This document shows, one piece after another, positions 24,648-33,117 of a DNA stretch of 64,000 nt. The notes beneath the pieces were generated by a model, which saw only the letters and a list, made by a program, of their open reading frames with translations, ran no database searches and was not told the DNA's origin. The translations under genes and the position numbers were made by a program. How positions within the stretch are numbered: position 1 is the first letter of the stretch; every line of letters starts with the position of its first letter. Source of the stretch: Thermogemmatispora sp042408735. GTDB taxonomy: Bacteria > Chloroflexota > Ktedonobacteria > Ktedonobacterales > Ktedonobacteraceae. The stretch lies in NCBI RefSeq assembly GCF_042408735.1, contig NZ_JBHOQV010000126.1, forward strand, positions 1 to 64,000. Reading direction: 5' to 3'.

Positions 24648-26690
24648 TTAATGCTCTGGATGGGCGTCTGGCTGGTCGACTGCGGCGGAGGGAGCTGAGC
24701 CGAAGGGGCGCCACTTCAAGACAATGGTCGCCAGTGGCGGCAAGGTCACCACGATGGACTGAGGGCAGGACTGCCAGGCGATAGGGGAACTGGGCAGGGG
24801 CTGAGGGTTGCCAAGGCCGCTGCCGCCGTAGCGCTGGTCATCGCTGTTGAGGACCTCGTAGTACTCGCCGGCCAGGGGCGCGCCGACGCGATAGCCGAAG
24901 CGCGGCACAGGAGTGAAGTTGCAGATGAAGACAAGGGTCTCCTCCGGGCGTCCGCTGCGGCGTTGGAAAGAGATCACGCTGTTTTCGCTGTCGTGGCAGT
25001 CGATCCAGGAGAAGCCCGCCGGCTCGCAGTCCAGCGCGCTCAGGGCCGGCTCCTGCTGGTAAAGGCGGTTGAGGTCGCGCACAAAGTCGCGCAGTTGGGC
25101 ATGGTGCGGGTCGCTGGGCGGCTCCAGCAGGTGCCAATCGAGGCTCTCGCGATAGTTCCACTCGCGCCATTGGCCGAACTCGCCTCCCATGAAAAGCAGC
25201 TTCTTGCCCGGGTGCCCCCACATGTAGCCCAGAAAGGCGCGCAGATTCGCGAAGCGCTGCCAGAGATCGCCCGGCATCTTCGTCAGCAGCGACCCCTTCA
25301 TATGGACCACCTCATCGTGAGAGAGCGGCAGCACGAAGTTCTCAGAGAAAGCGTAGGTCAGAGAGAATGTGATGTTATTGTGATGATAGCGGCGATAGAT
25401 AGGATCGAGACGCATATACTCAAGCATATCATGCATCCAACCCATATTCCACTTCATGCTGAAGCCCAGGCCTCCGACATAGGTTGGGCGCGACACCAGC
25501 GGCCAGGTGGTAGACTCCTCGGCGATAGTTAGAGCGCCCAATTCCTCGGCATAGACAGCCTCATTGAGCTGGCGCAGGAAGTCGATGGCCTCCAGATGCT
25601 CGTGGCCACCGTAGCGATTAGGAACCCACTCACCGGGACCGCGCATATAGTCCAGATAGAGCATCGAGGCCACCGCATCGACGCGCAACCCGTCGATATG
25701 GTACTCGCGCAGCCAGAAAAGGGCATTAGCGATCAAGAAATTGCGCACCTCGCTGCGGCCATAATTGAAGACCAGCGTGCCCCACTCGCGATGCTCGCCC
25801 TTGCGCGGGTCGGCGTACTCGTAGAGAGGAGTTCCGTCGAAGAGATGCAGGCCGTGGCCATCCTTGGGAAAGTGGGATGGCACCCAATCGAGAATAACGC
25901 CGATGCCCTGCTGGTGCAGATAATCCACAAAGTACTGGAAGTCCTCCGGGCTGCCATAGCGGCTAGTCGGAGCGTAATAGCCGGTCACCTGATAGCCCCA
26001 GGAACCGTCGAAAGGATGCTCCGCAATTGGGAGCAACTCGACATGGGTGAAGCCCAGATCCTTGACATAGGCAGCCAGGGCATGGGCCAGCTCGCGGTAG
26101 GTCATGAAGCGATCCTCTTCGCTGGCGCCGGGACGGTGGCGCTCGGGAACATGGCGCCAGGAACCCAGGTGCACCTCGTAGATGGAGAGGGGAGCTGAGA
26201 GGCGCTGGCGCTCAGCTCGCTGGCGCACCCATTCCTCGTCGTGCCAGCGGTAGCGCTGCAGATCGGCGACAATGCTGGCGGTGGCTGGACGCAGCTCGGC
26301 AGCAAAGGCATAAGGGTCGGCCTTCTCTAGCACCTGCTGGTTCACCCGCGAGCGGATCGCGTACTTGTAGAGCGCGCCCACCTGCACGCCGGGGATGAAG
26401 CACTCCCAGACACCCAGCTCGCGATGACGGAGCTGCATCGGGTGAGCGGAGTGGTCCCAGCCATTGAAGTCGCCGATGACAGAGACCGCCTCAGCGTTGG
26501 GAGCCCAGGTGGCAAAATGCACCCCACTGACGCCATCGACAACGCGCGGGTGTGCACCCATCTTGTCGTAGAGACGATACTCTCGGCCCTGTCCAAAGAG
26601 GTAGAGATCGAACTCGCTGAAGAGTGAGGGGGCCGCTTGACCGTTGCGCGGCTGCTGGGTGTGCGCTCCATCCTCAGAGACTGTCGACAT
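24648..26690 (-). CDS. glgB: 1,4-alpha-glucan branching enzyme
   Basis: About 680 residues from the ATG at 26690. The frame is open to 26858, but the extra N-terminus is hydrophobic and unlike the family; ATGs at 26705 and 26759 are alternatives. Domains in order are CBM48 (VHFATWAPNAEAVSVIGDFNGW), a GH13 barrel and a C-terminal beta domain. Catalytic motifs are DGLRVDAVASMLYLDY (nucleophile Asp), IAEESTTWP (acid/base Glu) and LPLSHDEVVH (transition-state Asp). It introduces alpha-1,6 branches into glycogen. No other glg gene is in the window. The LOG protein gene lies 36 bases downstream. Confidence 0.92.
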   Translation of the reverse strand: MSTVSEDGAHTQQPRNGQAAPSLFSEFDLYLFGQGREYRLYDKMGAHPRVVDGVSGVHFATWAPNAEAVSVIGDFNGWDHSAHPMQLRHRELGVWECFIPGVQVGALYKYAIRSRVNQQVLEKADPYAFAAELRPATASIVADLQRYRWHDEEWVRQRAERQRLSAPLSIYEVHLGSWRHVPERHRPGASEEDRFMTYRELAHALAAYVKDLGFTHVELLPIAEHPFDGSWGYQVTGYYAPTSRYGSPEDFQYFVDYLHQQGIGVILDWVPSHFPKDGHGLHLFDGTPLYEYADPRKGEHREWGTLVFNYGRSEVRNFLIANALFWLREYHIDGLRVDAVASMLYLDYMRGPGEWVPNRYGGHEHLEAIDFLRQLNEAVYAEELGALTIAEESTTWPLVSRPTYVGGLGFSMKWNMGWMHDMLEYMRLDPIYRRYHHNNITFSLTYAFSENFVLPLSHDEVVHMKGSLLTKMPGDLWQRFANLRAFLGYMWGHPGKKLLFMGGEFGQWREWNYRESLDWHLLEPPSDPHHAQLRDFVRDLNRLYQQEPALSALDCEPAGFSWIDCHDSENSVISFQRRSGRPEETLVFICNFTPVPRFGYRVGAPLAGEYYEVLNSDDQRYGGSGLGNPQPLPSSPIAWQSCPQSIVVTLPPLATIVLKWRPFGSAPSAAVDQPDAHPEH

Positions 26691-26927
26691 AGCCTTGCTT
26701 TCCATCCAGGCGCAAGATTTGTTCGGCTTAGCCCGGTTCGGGTCGTGGTTCCTACTCATCCAGAGCACAGAGAACAATTCTAGCATAACACAGAAGGCAA
26801 GAGCGGAGGGGAGGAAGGCAAGGACCAGGTACAGGTACCTCGCAGCGCGTGCCCGCACTCAGATAGCGGTTCGCGAGCCGTTGCTGTCTGCAGGCTTTCC
26901 TGCCTCCCGCCGAGCAGCCAGACCGAC

Positions 26928-26955
26928 TTGCCTTCCGCGAGATTTGATGTACAAT
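26928..26955 (+). promoter_or_regulatory. Possible promoter upstream of the DksA-like gene
   Basis: TTGCCT (26928-26933), a 16-base spacer and TACAAT (26950-26955). The start point would be near 26962, leaving about 510 bases before the next gene. Confidence 0.4.
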
Positions 26956-27474
26956 TTGAGGACATGTGAGCAGCTGTGGAGTCCAGCGGGTCGCTCCCAG
27001 CGTCTCTTTCTGGCAGGCTTGCCTGGACTGTGGCAGGAGCGGCAGGCATCAAGACAGACGTCGGGTTGAAGCCTCAGCGGAAAGAATGTGATCAGCAGGA
27101 GCAAGCGCTGGTTGGTCAGATGGGGCCTCACCCGGCGCGCGCCACCGCCGACCCCTGTCGGCGTGTATGCTTGCGCTCAATCATCTGCGACGGGACGGGG
27201 GAGCATGTCGCGACAGCCCCCTCGGCCCAGGCCCGTGATTCTTAGAAGGAAGAAAGAAGGCCATCGACGCAGGGGCCAGCCACTCGTTAGATCTGCTGCA
27301 AGGTGAAGAGGCGACCGGCCAGGACCAACAGCCGGAGGCGGCGGGGAAAAGAAAAGGCAGGGTGGGCCAGGTCGGGGGTCTCGCCGTTTATCGGCCGGCT
27401 TGTCTGTCAGTGAGCCGGCGGGCGGGCGGTGGCTGGTTCCCAGGGCGTGGCACGATCACAAAGGAGGCCAAGTC
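26956..27474. other. Long gene-free leader before the DksA-like gene
   Basis: No supportable ORF. GTCCAG near 26982 and CTGGAC near 27023 can pair, and several other GC-rich segments could fold. This might be a structured leader or small RNA, but no known RNA family was recognised. Confidence 0.3.
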
Positions 27475-27834
27475 ATGAGCATCGACCTGGCAAGGATGAA
27501 GGCACTGCTAGAGGCGAAACGCGACGAGCTGCGGGCAGATATTGCCCAGTTGACTGCTCCTCCCAGCTCAGCGGAGCCGCTGCCTCAAGATAACGAGGAC
27601 TCGGCAACCGAGATTCAGACCTATCAGCAGGAGCAGTCGATTCTCGAGAACGAGCAGGCGCTGCTGGCGGAAGTCGAGGCGGCCCTGGCGCGCATTGAGG
27701 AGGGAACCTATGGGCTGTGTGTGAGCTGCGGACGCCCCATTCCTGAGAAGCGGCTGGAGGCCATTCCCTGGGCAGCCCGTGACGTGCAGTGTGAATCGCA
27801 GCGCCAGGCTGGCCGCGAGAGCTTTGCCGGCTAG
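27475..27834 (+). CDS. DksA/TraR-family protein with an altered zinc finger
   Basis: 119 residues from an ATG with AAGGAGG eight bases upstream; a longer in-frame start lacks this. The N-terminal two-thirds is a coiled-coil hairpin and the C-terminus is the C4-type finger: C82-V-S-C85-G-R-P-I-P-E-K-R-L-E-A-I-P. The third position, usually Cys, is D103 (AARDVQC), while C106 is kept, giving Cys-Cys-Asp-Cys. Family members bind RNA polymerase in its secondary channel and modulate initiation, often with ppGpp. Members lacking some cysteines exist. lspA follows about 340 bases downstream in the same direction, a neighbourhood seen in other bacteria. Confidence 0.85.
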   Translation: MSIDLARMKALLEAKRDELRADIAQLTAPPSSAEPLPQDNEDSATEIQTYQQEQSILENEQALLAEVEAALARIEEGTYGLCVSCGRPIPEKRLEAIPWAARDVQCESQRQAGRESFAG

Positions 27835-27981
27835 CGAGCGGTTGGCGTCGCCCACACACCGTAGCGGCCAGCTTCGACTATCCAGAGGAGATAGCCATCT
27901 GCTCCGCATGAGAGAGAAAGAACAGAGCGGTCCGCTGCGCCCTGTGCGGGGGCAAGCAAGCCGGCTGGCGGGCCGCTCACT

Positions 27982-28009
27982 TTTCAAGCCGGAAAAAATC
28001 GGCTACAAT
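27982..28009 (+). promoter_or_regulatory. Promoter for lspA
   Basis: TTTCAA, 16-base spacer, TACAAT (28004-28009). The spacer itself (GCCG, eight A/T-rich bases, CGGC) could form a small hairpin. Transcription would start near 28016. Confidence 0.45.
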
Positions 28010-28175
28010 ACAATAGCCCTCACGGACCAGGAGAGGCCAATGCAGGGGGGCTGGCAGAAGAACGGCCCGGTCCAGACTGGTCCTCTTGCAAGACGGGGGC
28101 AGAGGTGAAGAGGGTGGCCAGAAAGAGCGAAGCTCCCGGAAGCTGGAGCGCAAGAGAAAGGAAGAGCGAAGAGCA

Positions 28176-28814
28176 GTGAGCGCGCGTCGCGCACGCCTCT
28201 ACGATTTGCTGGCCCTGCTGGTGATAGTACTGGTCGTCAGCCTCGATCAGTGGACCAAGGAACTGGTGGTCAGCTATCTGAGTCCGCCCGACAGTGGGCG
28301 CATCGTCCCGCTGCTGGGTGATTATCTTTCCCTCTATTACACCCGCAATAGCGGAGCGGCCTTTGGCTTGTTTGCCAATAGCGTGGTACTGGCAGGGCTG
28401 ATCGCCGTCGCTGTGGCAGTAGTGATTACCCTCTACCTGCGCGGCTTGAACTCGGGACCGCTGAGCTACAAGCTGATCTTTGGCCTGATCATGGGCGGAG
28501 CGGTCGGTAACCTCATCGATCGTCTCCGGCATGGAGGATACGTGGTCGACTTTATCCTCTTTCGCATCCCCCAGATCGGCTTTCGCTTTGCGGTCTTCAA
28601 CCTGGCCGATGCCGCCATCTCAGTTGGGGTGGTCCTGCTGCTTCTGCTGATGCTTGTTGGCGCTCTGCCGCATGCCTCGGGGGCTGCAGACCTGGCGGCA
28701 GGCCAGAAGAAAAGGCCCGAGGGGAAGGCGCCCCGAGAGCAGACAGGACAGGCAGCTCCCTCGCCTGCTCTCCAGCCAGGCAAGCCGCCGGCTAACCCTC
28801 ATCGCCAAAACTGA
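28176..28814 (+). CDS. lspA: Lipoprotein signal peptidase II
   Basis: About 212 residues from a GTG at 28176 (MSARRARLYDLL...), with AAGGAAG about 11 bases upstream. In-frame TTG 28086 and GTG 28107 would add a charged N-terminus not usual for the family. Four membrane spans and the aspartyl protease motifs are visible: VSLDQWTKELV, YTRNSGAAFGLF, GGAVGNLIDRLRHGGYVVDF (first catalytic Asp region) and FNLADAAISVGV (second catalytic Asp). A hydrophilic C-terminal tail of ~45 residues rich in Pro, Gln and Lys is longer than usual. It cleaves diacylglyceryl-modified prolipoproteins, such as the binding protein at 14757-16553. The pseudouridine synthase gene follows after 37 bases, a common pairing. 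Confidence 0.9.
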   Translation: MSARRARLYDLLALLVIVLVVSLDQWTKELVVSYLSPPDSGRIVPLLGDYLSLYYTRNSGAAFGLFANSVVLAGLIAVAVAVVITLYLRGLNSGPLSYKLIFGLIMGGAVGNLIDRLRHGGYVVDFILFRIPQIGFRFAVFNLADAAISVGVVLLLLLMLVGALPHASGAADLAAGQKKRPEGKAPREQTGQAAPSPALQPGKPPANPHRQN

Positions 28815-28851
28815 GGACTCAACGCGCAGAGAAGAGAGCAAAGGAAGGAGT

Positions 28852-29814
28852 ATGGCGGCCTCCGAGTCCAGATTATATCGTTACCAGCCAGAGGCGGAAG
28901 TACGCCGCTACCAGGTCGGTCCCGAAGAGGCCGGCCAGCGGCTGGATCGCTACGTGCAGCAGCAACTGGCTTCGCTCTCGCGAACAGCAGTACAGCGCCT
29001 GATCGAGGAGGGAGCGGTGCTGGTCAACGGTGAGCGTGAGAAAGCGGGCTATGCCCTGCGTGCTGGCGAGATCGTCGAGATTCTCTGGCAGTTGCCCCAG
29101 CGCGTGACCGAAGTGGCTCCGCGCGCGCTCCCCCTGGAGATTCTCTACGAAGACGATGATTTGCTGGTGGTCAATAAGGCCGCTGGCATGGTGGTGCATC
29201 CCGCACCTGGCCACGAAGAGGATACGCTGGTGAACGCCTTGCTGGCCTATCGCCCGCAGCTGCGTGAGGTCGGCAGCGGAGAGCGTCCCGGTCTGGTGCA
29301 CCGTCTGGACAAGGATACCTCGGGTCTGCTCCTGGTGGCCAAGCATCAGCAGGCCCTGACGGCCCTGGCCGAAATGATGCAGCGGCGCCAGATCCACAAG
29401 CGCTATCTGGCCCTGGTGGTAGGCCAGGTGCCGCTGGACCAGGGCACTATCGAAGCTCCCATCGGGCGTGACCCGCGCAACCGCCAGCTCATGACGGTCA
29501 CAGCCCATCACAGCCGCGAGGCTCGGACGCATTTCCGCGTCGTGCGCCGCTTTGCCCGGCACACGCTCCTGTCGGTAGAGCCAGAGACGGGCCGGACCCA
29601 TCAGATTCGGGTACACCTCAAGGCCATCGGCTACCCTGTGGCGGGCGACCCTGTCTACGGACGCAGCGGCCATCGCCTGCCAGGTCTGACGCGCCAGTTT
29701 CTGCACGCCGCACAGCTTGTCTTCCCCCATCCGATCACGGGGACAACCCTGAAGCTGGAGGCTCCCCTCCCCACCGATCTGCAGGCTGTCCTGGCCCGAG
29801 AAGAGCTGCTCTAG
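28852..29814 (+). CDS. rluD: RluA/RluD-family large-subunit rRNA pseudouridine synthase
   Basis: 320 residues. An S4 RNA-binding domain (QRLDRYVQQQLASLSRTAVQ, then LVNG) is followed by the catalytic domain. This has ILYEDDDLLVVNKAAGMVVHP, LVHRLDKDTSGLLLVAK (catalytic Asp in HRLDKDTSG), and GRTHQIRVHLKAIGYPVAGD. This is the RluD arrangement, which modifies helix 69 of 23S rRNA, though the exact target is inferred. AAGGAAGGAG lies just before the ATG. It is co-directional with lspA 37 bases upstream and almost certainly co-transcribed with it. Confidence 0.9.
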   Translation: MAASESRLYRYQPEAEVRRYQVGPEEAGQRLDRYVQQQLASLSRTAVQRLIEEGAVLVNGEREKAGYALRAGEIVEILWQLPQRVTEVAPRALPLEILYEDDDLLVVNKAAGMVVHPAPGHEEDTLVNALLAYRPQLREVGSGERPGLVHRLDKDTSGLLLVAKHQQALTALAEMMQRRQIHKRYLALVVGQVPLDQGTIEAPIGRDPRNRQLMTVTAHHSREARTHFRVVRRFARHTLLSVEPETGRTHQIRVHLKAIGYPVAGDPVYGRSGHRLPGLTRQFLHAAQLVFPHPITGTTLKLEAPLPTDLQAVLAREELL

Positions 29815-29883
29815 GGAGCGCTCGGCCCGCTTGCCGAGCGACCGCGCGCCCCCTTGGTCCGTTCCCGCGAAGTTGCTTATAGG

Positions 29884-29903
29884 CCCCTGGCAAAAACCAG
29901 GGG
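29884..29903 (+). terminator. Hairpin downstream of rluD
   Basis: CCCCTGG-CAAAAA-CCAGGGG, a perfect 7-bp stem 70 bases after the rluD stop. It is followed by GGCATGC rather than a U-run, so termination is plausible but unproven. Confidence 0.45.
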
Positions 29904-30215
29904 GGCATGCTACACTATGCTCAGCAAAGGGAACCCGGCTTCCCCCAGCCCGAGGAAAAGGATTGGGGAAGTCGGCCAGGCTGGTACGTTCTGCGCTGCT
30001 CAGAGAGCAGCTCCCTATCCTTCGTTTCACCCATGCCTGAACCGATGACTTCCAACGGCCAGTCCTCGCTGTCGCTGGCGGCGCTCACTGCGAGCAGCCA
30101 ATCAGCGAGGTAGCTTGATCAGATCGGCCCATCGAACCGATGAGTCACAGACAGCATTAGCGTTGCTCTTCCTCCCGTCGACTGTTGGTAGGACTCCCTT
30201 CTTGTCTCCCTTGAC

Positions 30216-30231
30216 TAGAACTTATGTTCTA
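30216..30231. promoter_or_regulatory. LexA-like inverted repeat overlapping a -35 box
   Basis: TAGAAC-TTAT-GTTCTA is a perfect inverted repeat. Its core, GAAC-N4-GTTC, is the LexA/DinR box of many Gram-positive-type bacteria. TTGACT at 30211-30216 abuts it, so a bound repressor would block the promoter for the gene at 30380. Confidence 0.4.
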
Positions 30232-30379
30232 TGTTACTCTGGCAGAAGAAGGTTCAAAGGGACGACAGAGGGAAGCAGAAGAGTGCTCCGACCGCTGTCA
30301 CTATTTCTGAGCGAGGCCCTGCCCCGTGCAGAGCCAACGTCACTGAGAGACTGACGCTTGACGAAAGGAGAACCAGGCC

Positions 30380-31249
30380 ATGCCTGTACTTGAAGCAACC
30401 GACAGGCTCACTCCGAAGAGCGCTCTGCGTCATCGTCCTCTGCCACCAGAGAGCGGATCGGAGCGGGGAACAGGGGCGACGGGATCGGTGGGGCCAGTAA
30501 CACAGCGGGCGTCGCGTCAACGTCCATCGCAGGCCGATGTAGCTGTCGAGGAGATCAGCGAATGGAAGCGGGTCGAGGCCGGAAGCGGCGGCCAGGCTGG
30601 ACCCAAGCGCTCCTCCCGGGGACGAGGGCGCAGCACAACTGGCGAATCGACACCTCTGAGCGCGGATCCCATAGCCGCGAGTGCCCCCGCGCAGCAGCAG
30701 AGTCAGCAGACAGGGACAGCGCCGTCGCGAGAAAGAAAGGCCCACACCGCACAACAGCCCCAGGCGCGTCGCTGGCTCCAGGCCCACCCGCTTCTTTATC
30801 TTGGGCTGGGCATGCTCTGCATGCTCCTGCTCTGGTGCCTCTTGCTGCCCGTGATCTCCTGGGGCCGGACAACCCTCGATGATCTGCGCTACGGACGTCC
30901 AAGAACCTTCCAGACGGACGCCTTTGTCGGCCATAACGAGGCGGCTGGTCTCCCCAGCCACTTCATCGCCCTTAATCTGAACGGCCACATCGAGATTATC
31001 GAGCTTCCAGGAGGGGATCCATCCCACGCTCGCATCTACAGTGGCCCCCAGCTTTATGACCCTGACGCCGATCTGATACCGGTGACGCTGAGCTTCGCCG
31101 ACGTCAACGGTGATCACAGACCAGATATGATCGTGCATTTCCAGAGCACGCGCCTGGTCTTCATCAACGACGGTAGCTCCTTCCGTCCGCTGCGACCCGA
31201 CGAGCGACCTGCGGTGCTCCGCTACCTGGAGCGGCATCCCAATCTCTAA
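30380..31249 (+). CDS. Single-span membrane protein with FG-GAP/VCBS-like repeat
   Basis: 289 residues, GAAAGGAG before the ATG. About 125 disordered, basic residues are followed by one membrane span (~138-160, LGLGMLCMLLLWCLLLPV). An outer domain of about 120 residues contains DVNGDHRPDMIVHF, the calcium-binding loop typical of FG-GAP/VCBS beta-propeller repeats. A single repeat is not enough for a propeller, so it may pair with others. The N-terminus should be cytoplasmic and the repeat outside. No specific function can be given. A possible SOS-type box lies upstream and a strong hairpin downstream. Confidence 0.75.
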   Translation: MPVLEATDRLTPKSALRHRPLPPESGSERGTGATGSVGPVTQRASRQRPSQADVAVEEISEWKRVEAGSGGQAGPKRSSRGRGRSTTGESTPLSADPIAASAPAQQQSQQTGTAPSRERKAHTAQQPQARRWLQAHPLLYLGLGMLCMLLLWCLLLPVISWGRTTLDDLRYGRPRTFQTDAFVGHNEAAGLPSHFIALNLNGHIEIIELPGGDPSHARIYSGPQLYDPDADLIPVTLSFADVNGDHRPDMIVHFQSTRLVFINDGSSFRPLRPDERPAVLRYLERHPNL

Positions 31250-31739
31250 GGGCCGGGATGAGAGGCGGGCTGAGTTGAGCTGAGCTGAGCCCAGGCTGGC
31301 TGGAGCGGCAGGGGAAAGCAGGGATGCGTGGTCGGTCACCGGCTCCTTTCGAGGATCGTAGAGCCGGCAGCCCGCGACTGCCTGCCGGATTGCCTGGGCC
31401 TTGAGACAGATGAGGCCGGCGGGAAGCCTGCTGAATAAGCCTCCCGCCGGCCTCTTGGCCTGACTCGGTGTGGCCAGATCTGCACGTCACAGCTCACGTG
31501 GGTTGTACCGGCAGCCAGTCGGCTACTGCGAAACCGGACTCGCCAACTCGTTGACAGCGACAGATTCACCAACAGAGTGAGGGACGGCCTCGCTCCCTGC
31601 GCAACCGGCCTGGCGGCCGCCGATGGGTTGGTTGCCCGAGAGCGGGCAATCGCCGATAGGTGGGGTGGCCTCTCCCAACGGCAGGGACAGGGCAGGCGGA
31701 GCAAGGCCAGCGAAGCCGCGGGAGAGGAGGGAGAGCGAG
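31250..31739. other. Intergenic region between convergent genes
   Basis: About 490 bases without a supportable gene. It holds the hairpin at 31412-31454 and a short GAGCT repeat run near 31265-31290. Confidence 0.45.
31412..31454. terminator. Strong hairpin between convergent genes
   Basis: GAGGCCGGCGGG (31412-31423) pairs perfectly with CCCGCCGGCCTC (31443-31454), a 12-bp stem ending in CTTGG. It could serve either the FG-GAP-like gene or the HU gene. Confidence 0.55.
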
Positions 31740-32105
31740 TTAGTGGTGCCGCCGCTCTCCCTGCCGCTCGCTCTCCCCATGCGCTCGTCCTTGCTGTCCC
31801 CTGGCCGCCTGAGCCAGGACAGCCCCCACGGAGAAGCCGACTCGTTTACGCGCGGGAATGGTAATCTGCTGCCCTCCACGGATCGATTTGACCTTGCGCG
31901 GAGCAACGGTGCGCAGGCTCCAGGTGCCAAAGCCCATCAGACGGACCTCATGCCCCCGGGCCAGCTCCTCGCGCACAACTTCGGTGAAAGCGTCGATGAC
32001 TTTGCCCGTCTCCTTGAGGCTGAGGCCGGCCCTGGCCGCCGTCTGATGGATCAGCTCGTCCTTGCCAATGACACTGTGGTGCTTTTCAGACGAGACAGTG
32101 GTCAT
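31740..32105 (-). CDS. HU/IHF-family DNA-binding protein
   Basis: 121 residues with AAGGAGG before the ATG. After about 12 extra N-terminal residues, the HU core reads GKDELIHQTAARAGLSLKETGKVIDAF, VRLMGFGTWSLR, then APRKVKSIRGGQQITIPARKRVGFSVG. The usual PRxxxNPxTG arm tip is altered to APRKVKSIRGG, losing the intercalating Pro/Asn pattern. The last ~20 residues form a basic, His/Arg/Gln-rich tail beyond the normal end. It should bend or coat DNA as a dimer. The tail and arm change may affect specificity. It diverges from the GntR gene. Confidence 0.88.
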   Translation of the reverse strand: MTTVSSEKHHSVIGKDELIHQTAARAGLSLKETGKVIDAFTEVVREELARGHEVRLMGFGTWSLRTVAPRKVKSIRGGQQITIPARKRVGFSVGAVLAQAARGQQGRAHGESERQGERRHH

Positions 32106-32338
32106 AGCAGTTATTCCCTCCTTGTGCTAACGGAATGGCGCTGCTGAAGGCCGCTGCGCCGCAGGGCGCCCCTTCACAACGCTTCTTGATGCAACACACG
32201 TTCCCGGTTCCGGTGAGCGTCTTCGGTCTCTCAGCGGCTCACCATGCTGCCGCATTATGTATGGGAATGGTGTTACCATCCATTTCCACTATACAGAGCC
32301 TCACCAAATACTGCGGGAGAAAGCTCCTAGCACTCCCC

Positions 32339-32367
32339 TTGACATACTAGACAGGATCGGCTAAACT
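32339..32367 (+). promoter_or_regulatory. Consensus promoter of the GntR operon (leaderless)
   Basis: TTGACA (32339-32344), 17-base spacer and TAAACT (32362-32367). The ATG at 32378 is only 10 bases past the -10 box, so the transcript should begin at or within a few bases of the start codon. There is no ribosome binding site. Confidence 0.7.
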
Positions 32368-32388
32368 TGTCTACAAGATGTCTAGACA
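32366..32388. promoter_or_regulatory. HutC-type operator cluster over the start codon
   Basis: CTTGTCTACAAG (32366-32377) and TGTCTAGACA (32379-32388) are adjacent inverted repeats, with a further TAGACA half-site in the spacer at 32348-32353. GTCTAGAC-type palindromes are the usual operators of HutC-subfamily GntR regulators, so autoregulation by the product of the adjacent gene is likely. Confidence 0.6.
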
Positions 32389-33112
32389 GAATAGAGCTTA
32401 TTTGCAAATCAGCGCAACCCTTGAGGAAGAGATCCGCAGTGGACGTCTGCCGACGGGGCAGCGGCTCCCGGGTGAGTATGAGCTGGCCCGGCGCTTTGGA
32501 GTGAGTCGGATGACCGTACGACAGGCCCTGGCGGAGCTAGCGCGTAAAGAGCTGATTGAGACGCGAGCCGGCTCGGGCAGCTACATTACCTTTGATCACC
32601 GACCCCTGGATTGGAGCCAGGGCTGGTCAAGAGCGCTCATGCGTCAGGGGGCGCAGGTCACGACGCGCGTGCTCTACTTTGGGGCGGTAGTCGAACCCGA
32701 GCTACGGGAGCGCCTGCAGGTGGAGGCCGAGCGCTTCATTGCCCTCGACCGCCTGCGCCTGCTGGAGGGGCGTGTGCCGATCTCGCTAGAGCGCAGCCGC
32801 ATTCCCCTGACCGAGCGGACGCAGGCCCTGTTGGACACAGATTTTGCCCATGAGTCGCTGATGGAGGCGCTGACAGGCCGCCTGGGACTGATTCCGGCTA
32901 CTGGAGAGGAATGGGTTGAGGTAACCCGCCTGCGTACCGAGGAGGCTCGTCTGTTAGGGAGAGCGATCGGAGAAGCCTTCCTGTTGAGCCGGCGCGTGAC
33001 CCGCGATCGCGGGGGGGGGCTGATCGAGCATGTGACCAGCCTGCTGGACCCTTCCCATTTTCGCCTCTACATGACCTTTGATTTGAGCCTGAACGAGCGA
33101 CAGCGGAGGTAG
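32378..33112 (+). CDS. GntR-family (HutC subfamily) transcriptional regulator
   Basis: 244 residues. The N-terminal winged helix (~5-75) reads YLQISATLEEEIRSGRLPTGQRLPGEY in pieces, then ELARRFGVSRMTVRQALAEL, and a hairpin wing ETRAGSGSYI. The C-terminal UTRA ligand domain (~90-240) has FIALDRLRLLEGRVPISLERS. It heads a four-gene operon (ADP-ribosylglycohydrolase family, NCS1 permease, PfkB kinase). The next ATG lies 5 bases past its stop. Its own promoter and start codon overlap palindromes suited to this family, so it probably represses itself until a sugar or nucleoside-type ligand binds. The ATG is retained as start despite no ribosome binding site because the promoter is so close. Confidence 0.9.
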   Translation: MSRQNRAYLQISATLEEEIRSGRLPTGQRLPGEYELARRFGVSRMTVRQALAELARKELIETRAGSGSYITFDHRPLDWSQGWSRALMRQGAQVTTRVLYFGAVVEPELRERLQVEAERFIALDRLRLLEGRVPISLERSRIPLTERTQALLDTDFAHESLMEALTGRLGLIPATGEEWVEVTRLRTEEARLLGRAIGEAFLLSRRVTRDRGGGLIEHVTSLLDPSHFRLYMTFDLSLNERQRR

Positions 33113-33117
33113 CAGTC

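Larger units (their letters stand above)
29815..30379. other. Intergenic region with hairpin and candidate operator
   Basis: About 565 bases with no supportable gene. It holds the hairpin at 29884-29903 after rluD and the promoter/operator-like sequence at 30211-30240 before the next gene. Confidence 0.5.

Noticed and set aside
23436..24698. A 420-codon plus-strand frame
   Set aside because: It covers the end of the EamA gene and the antisense of the LOG gene and matches no family.
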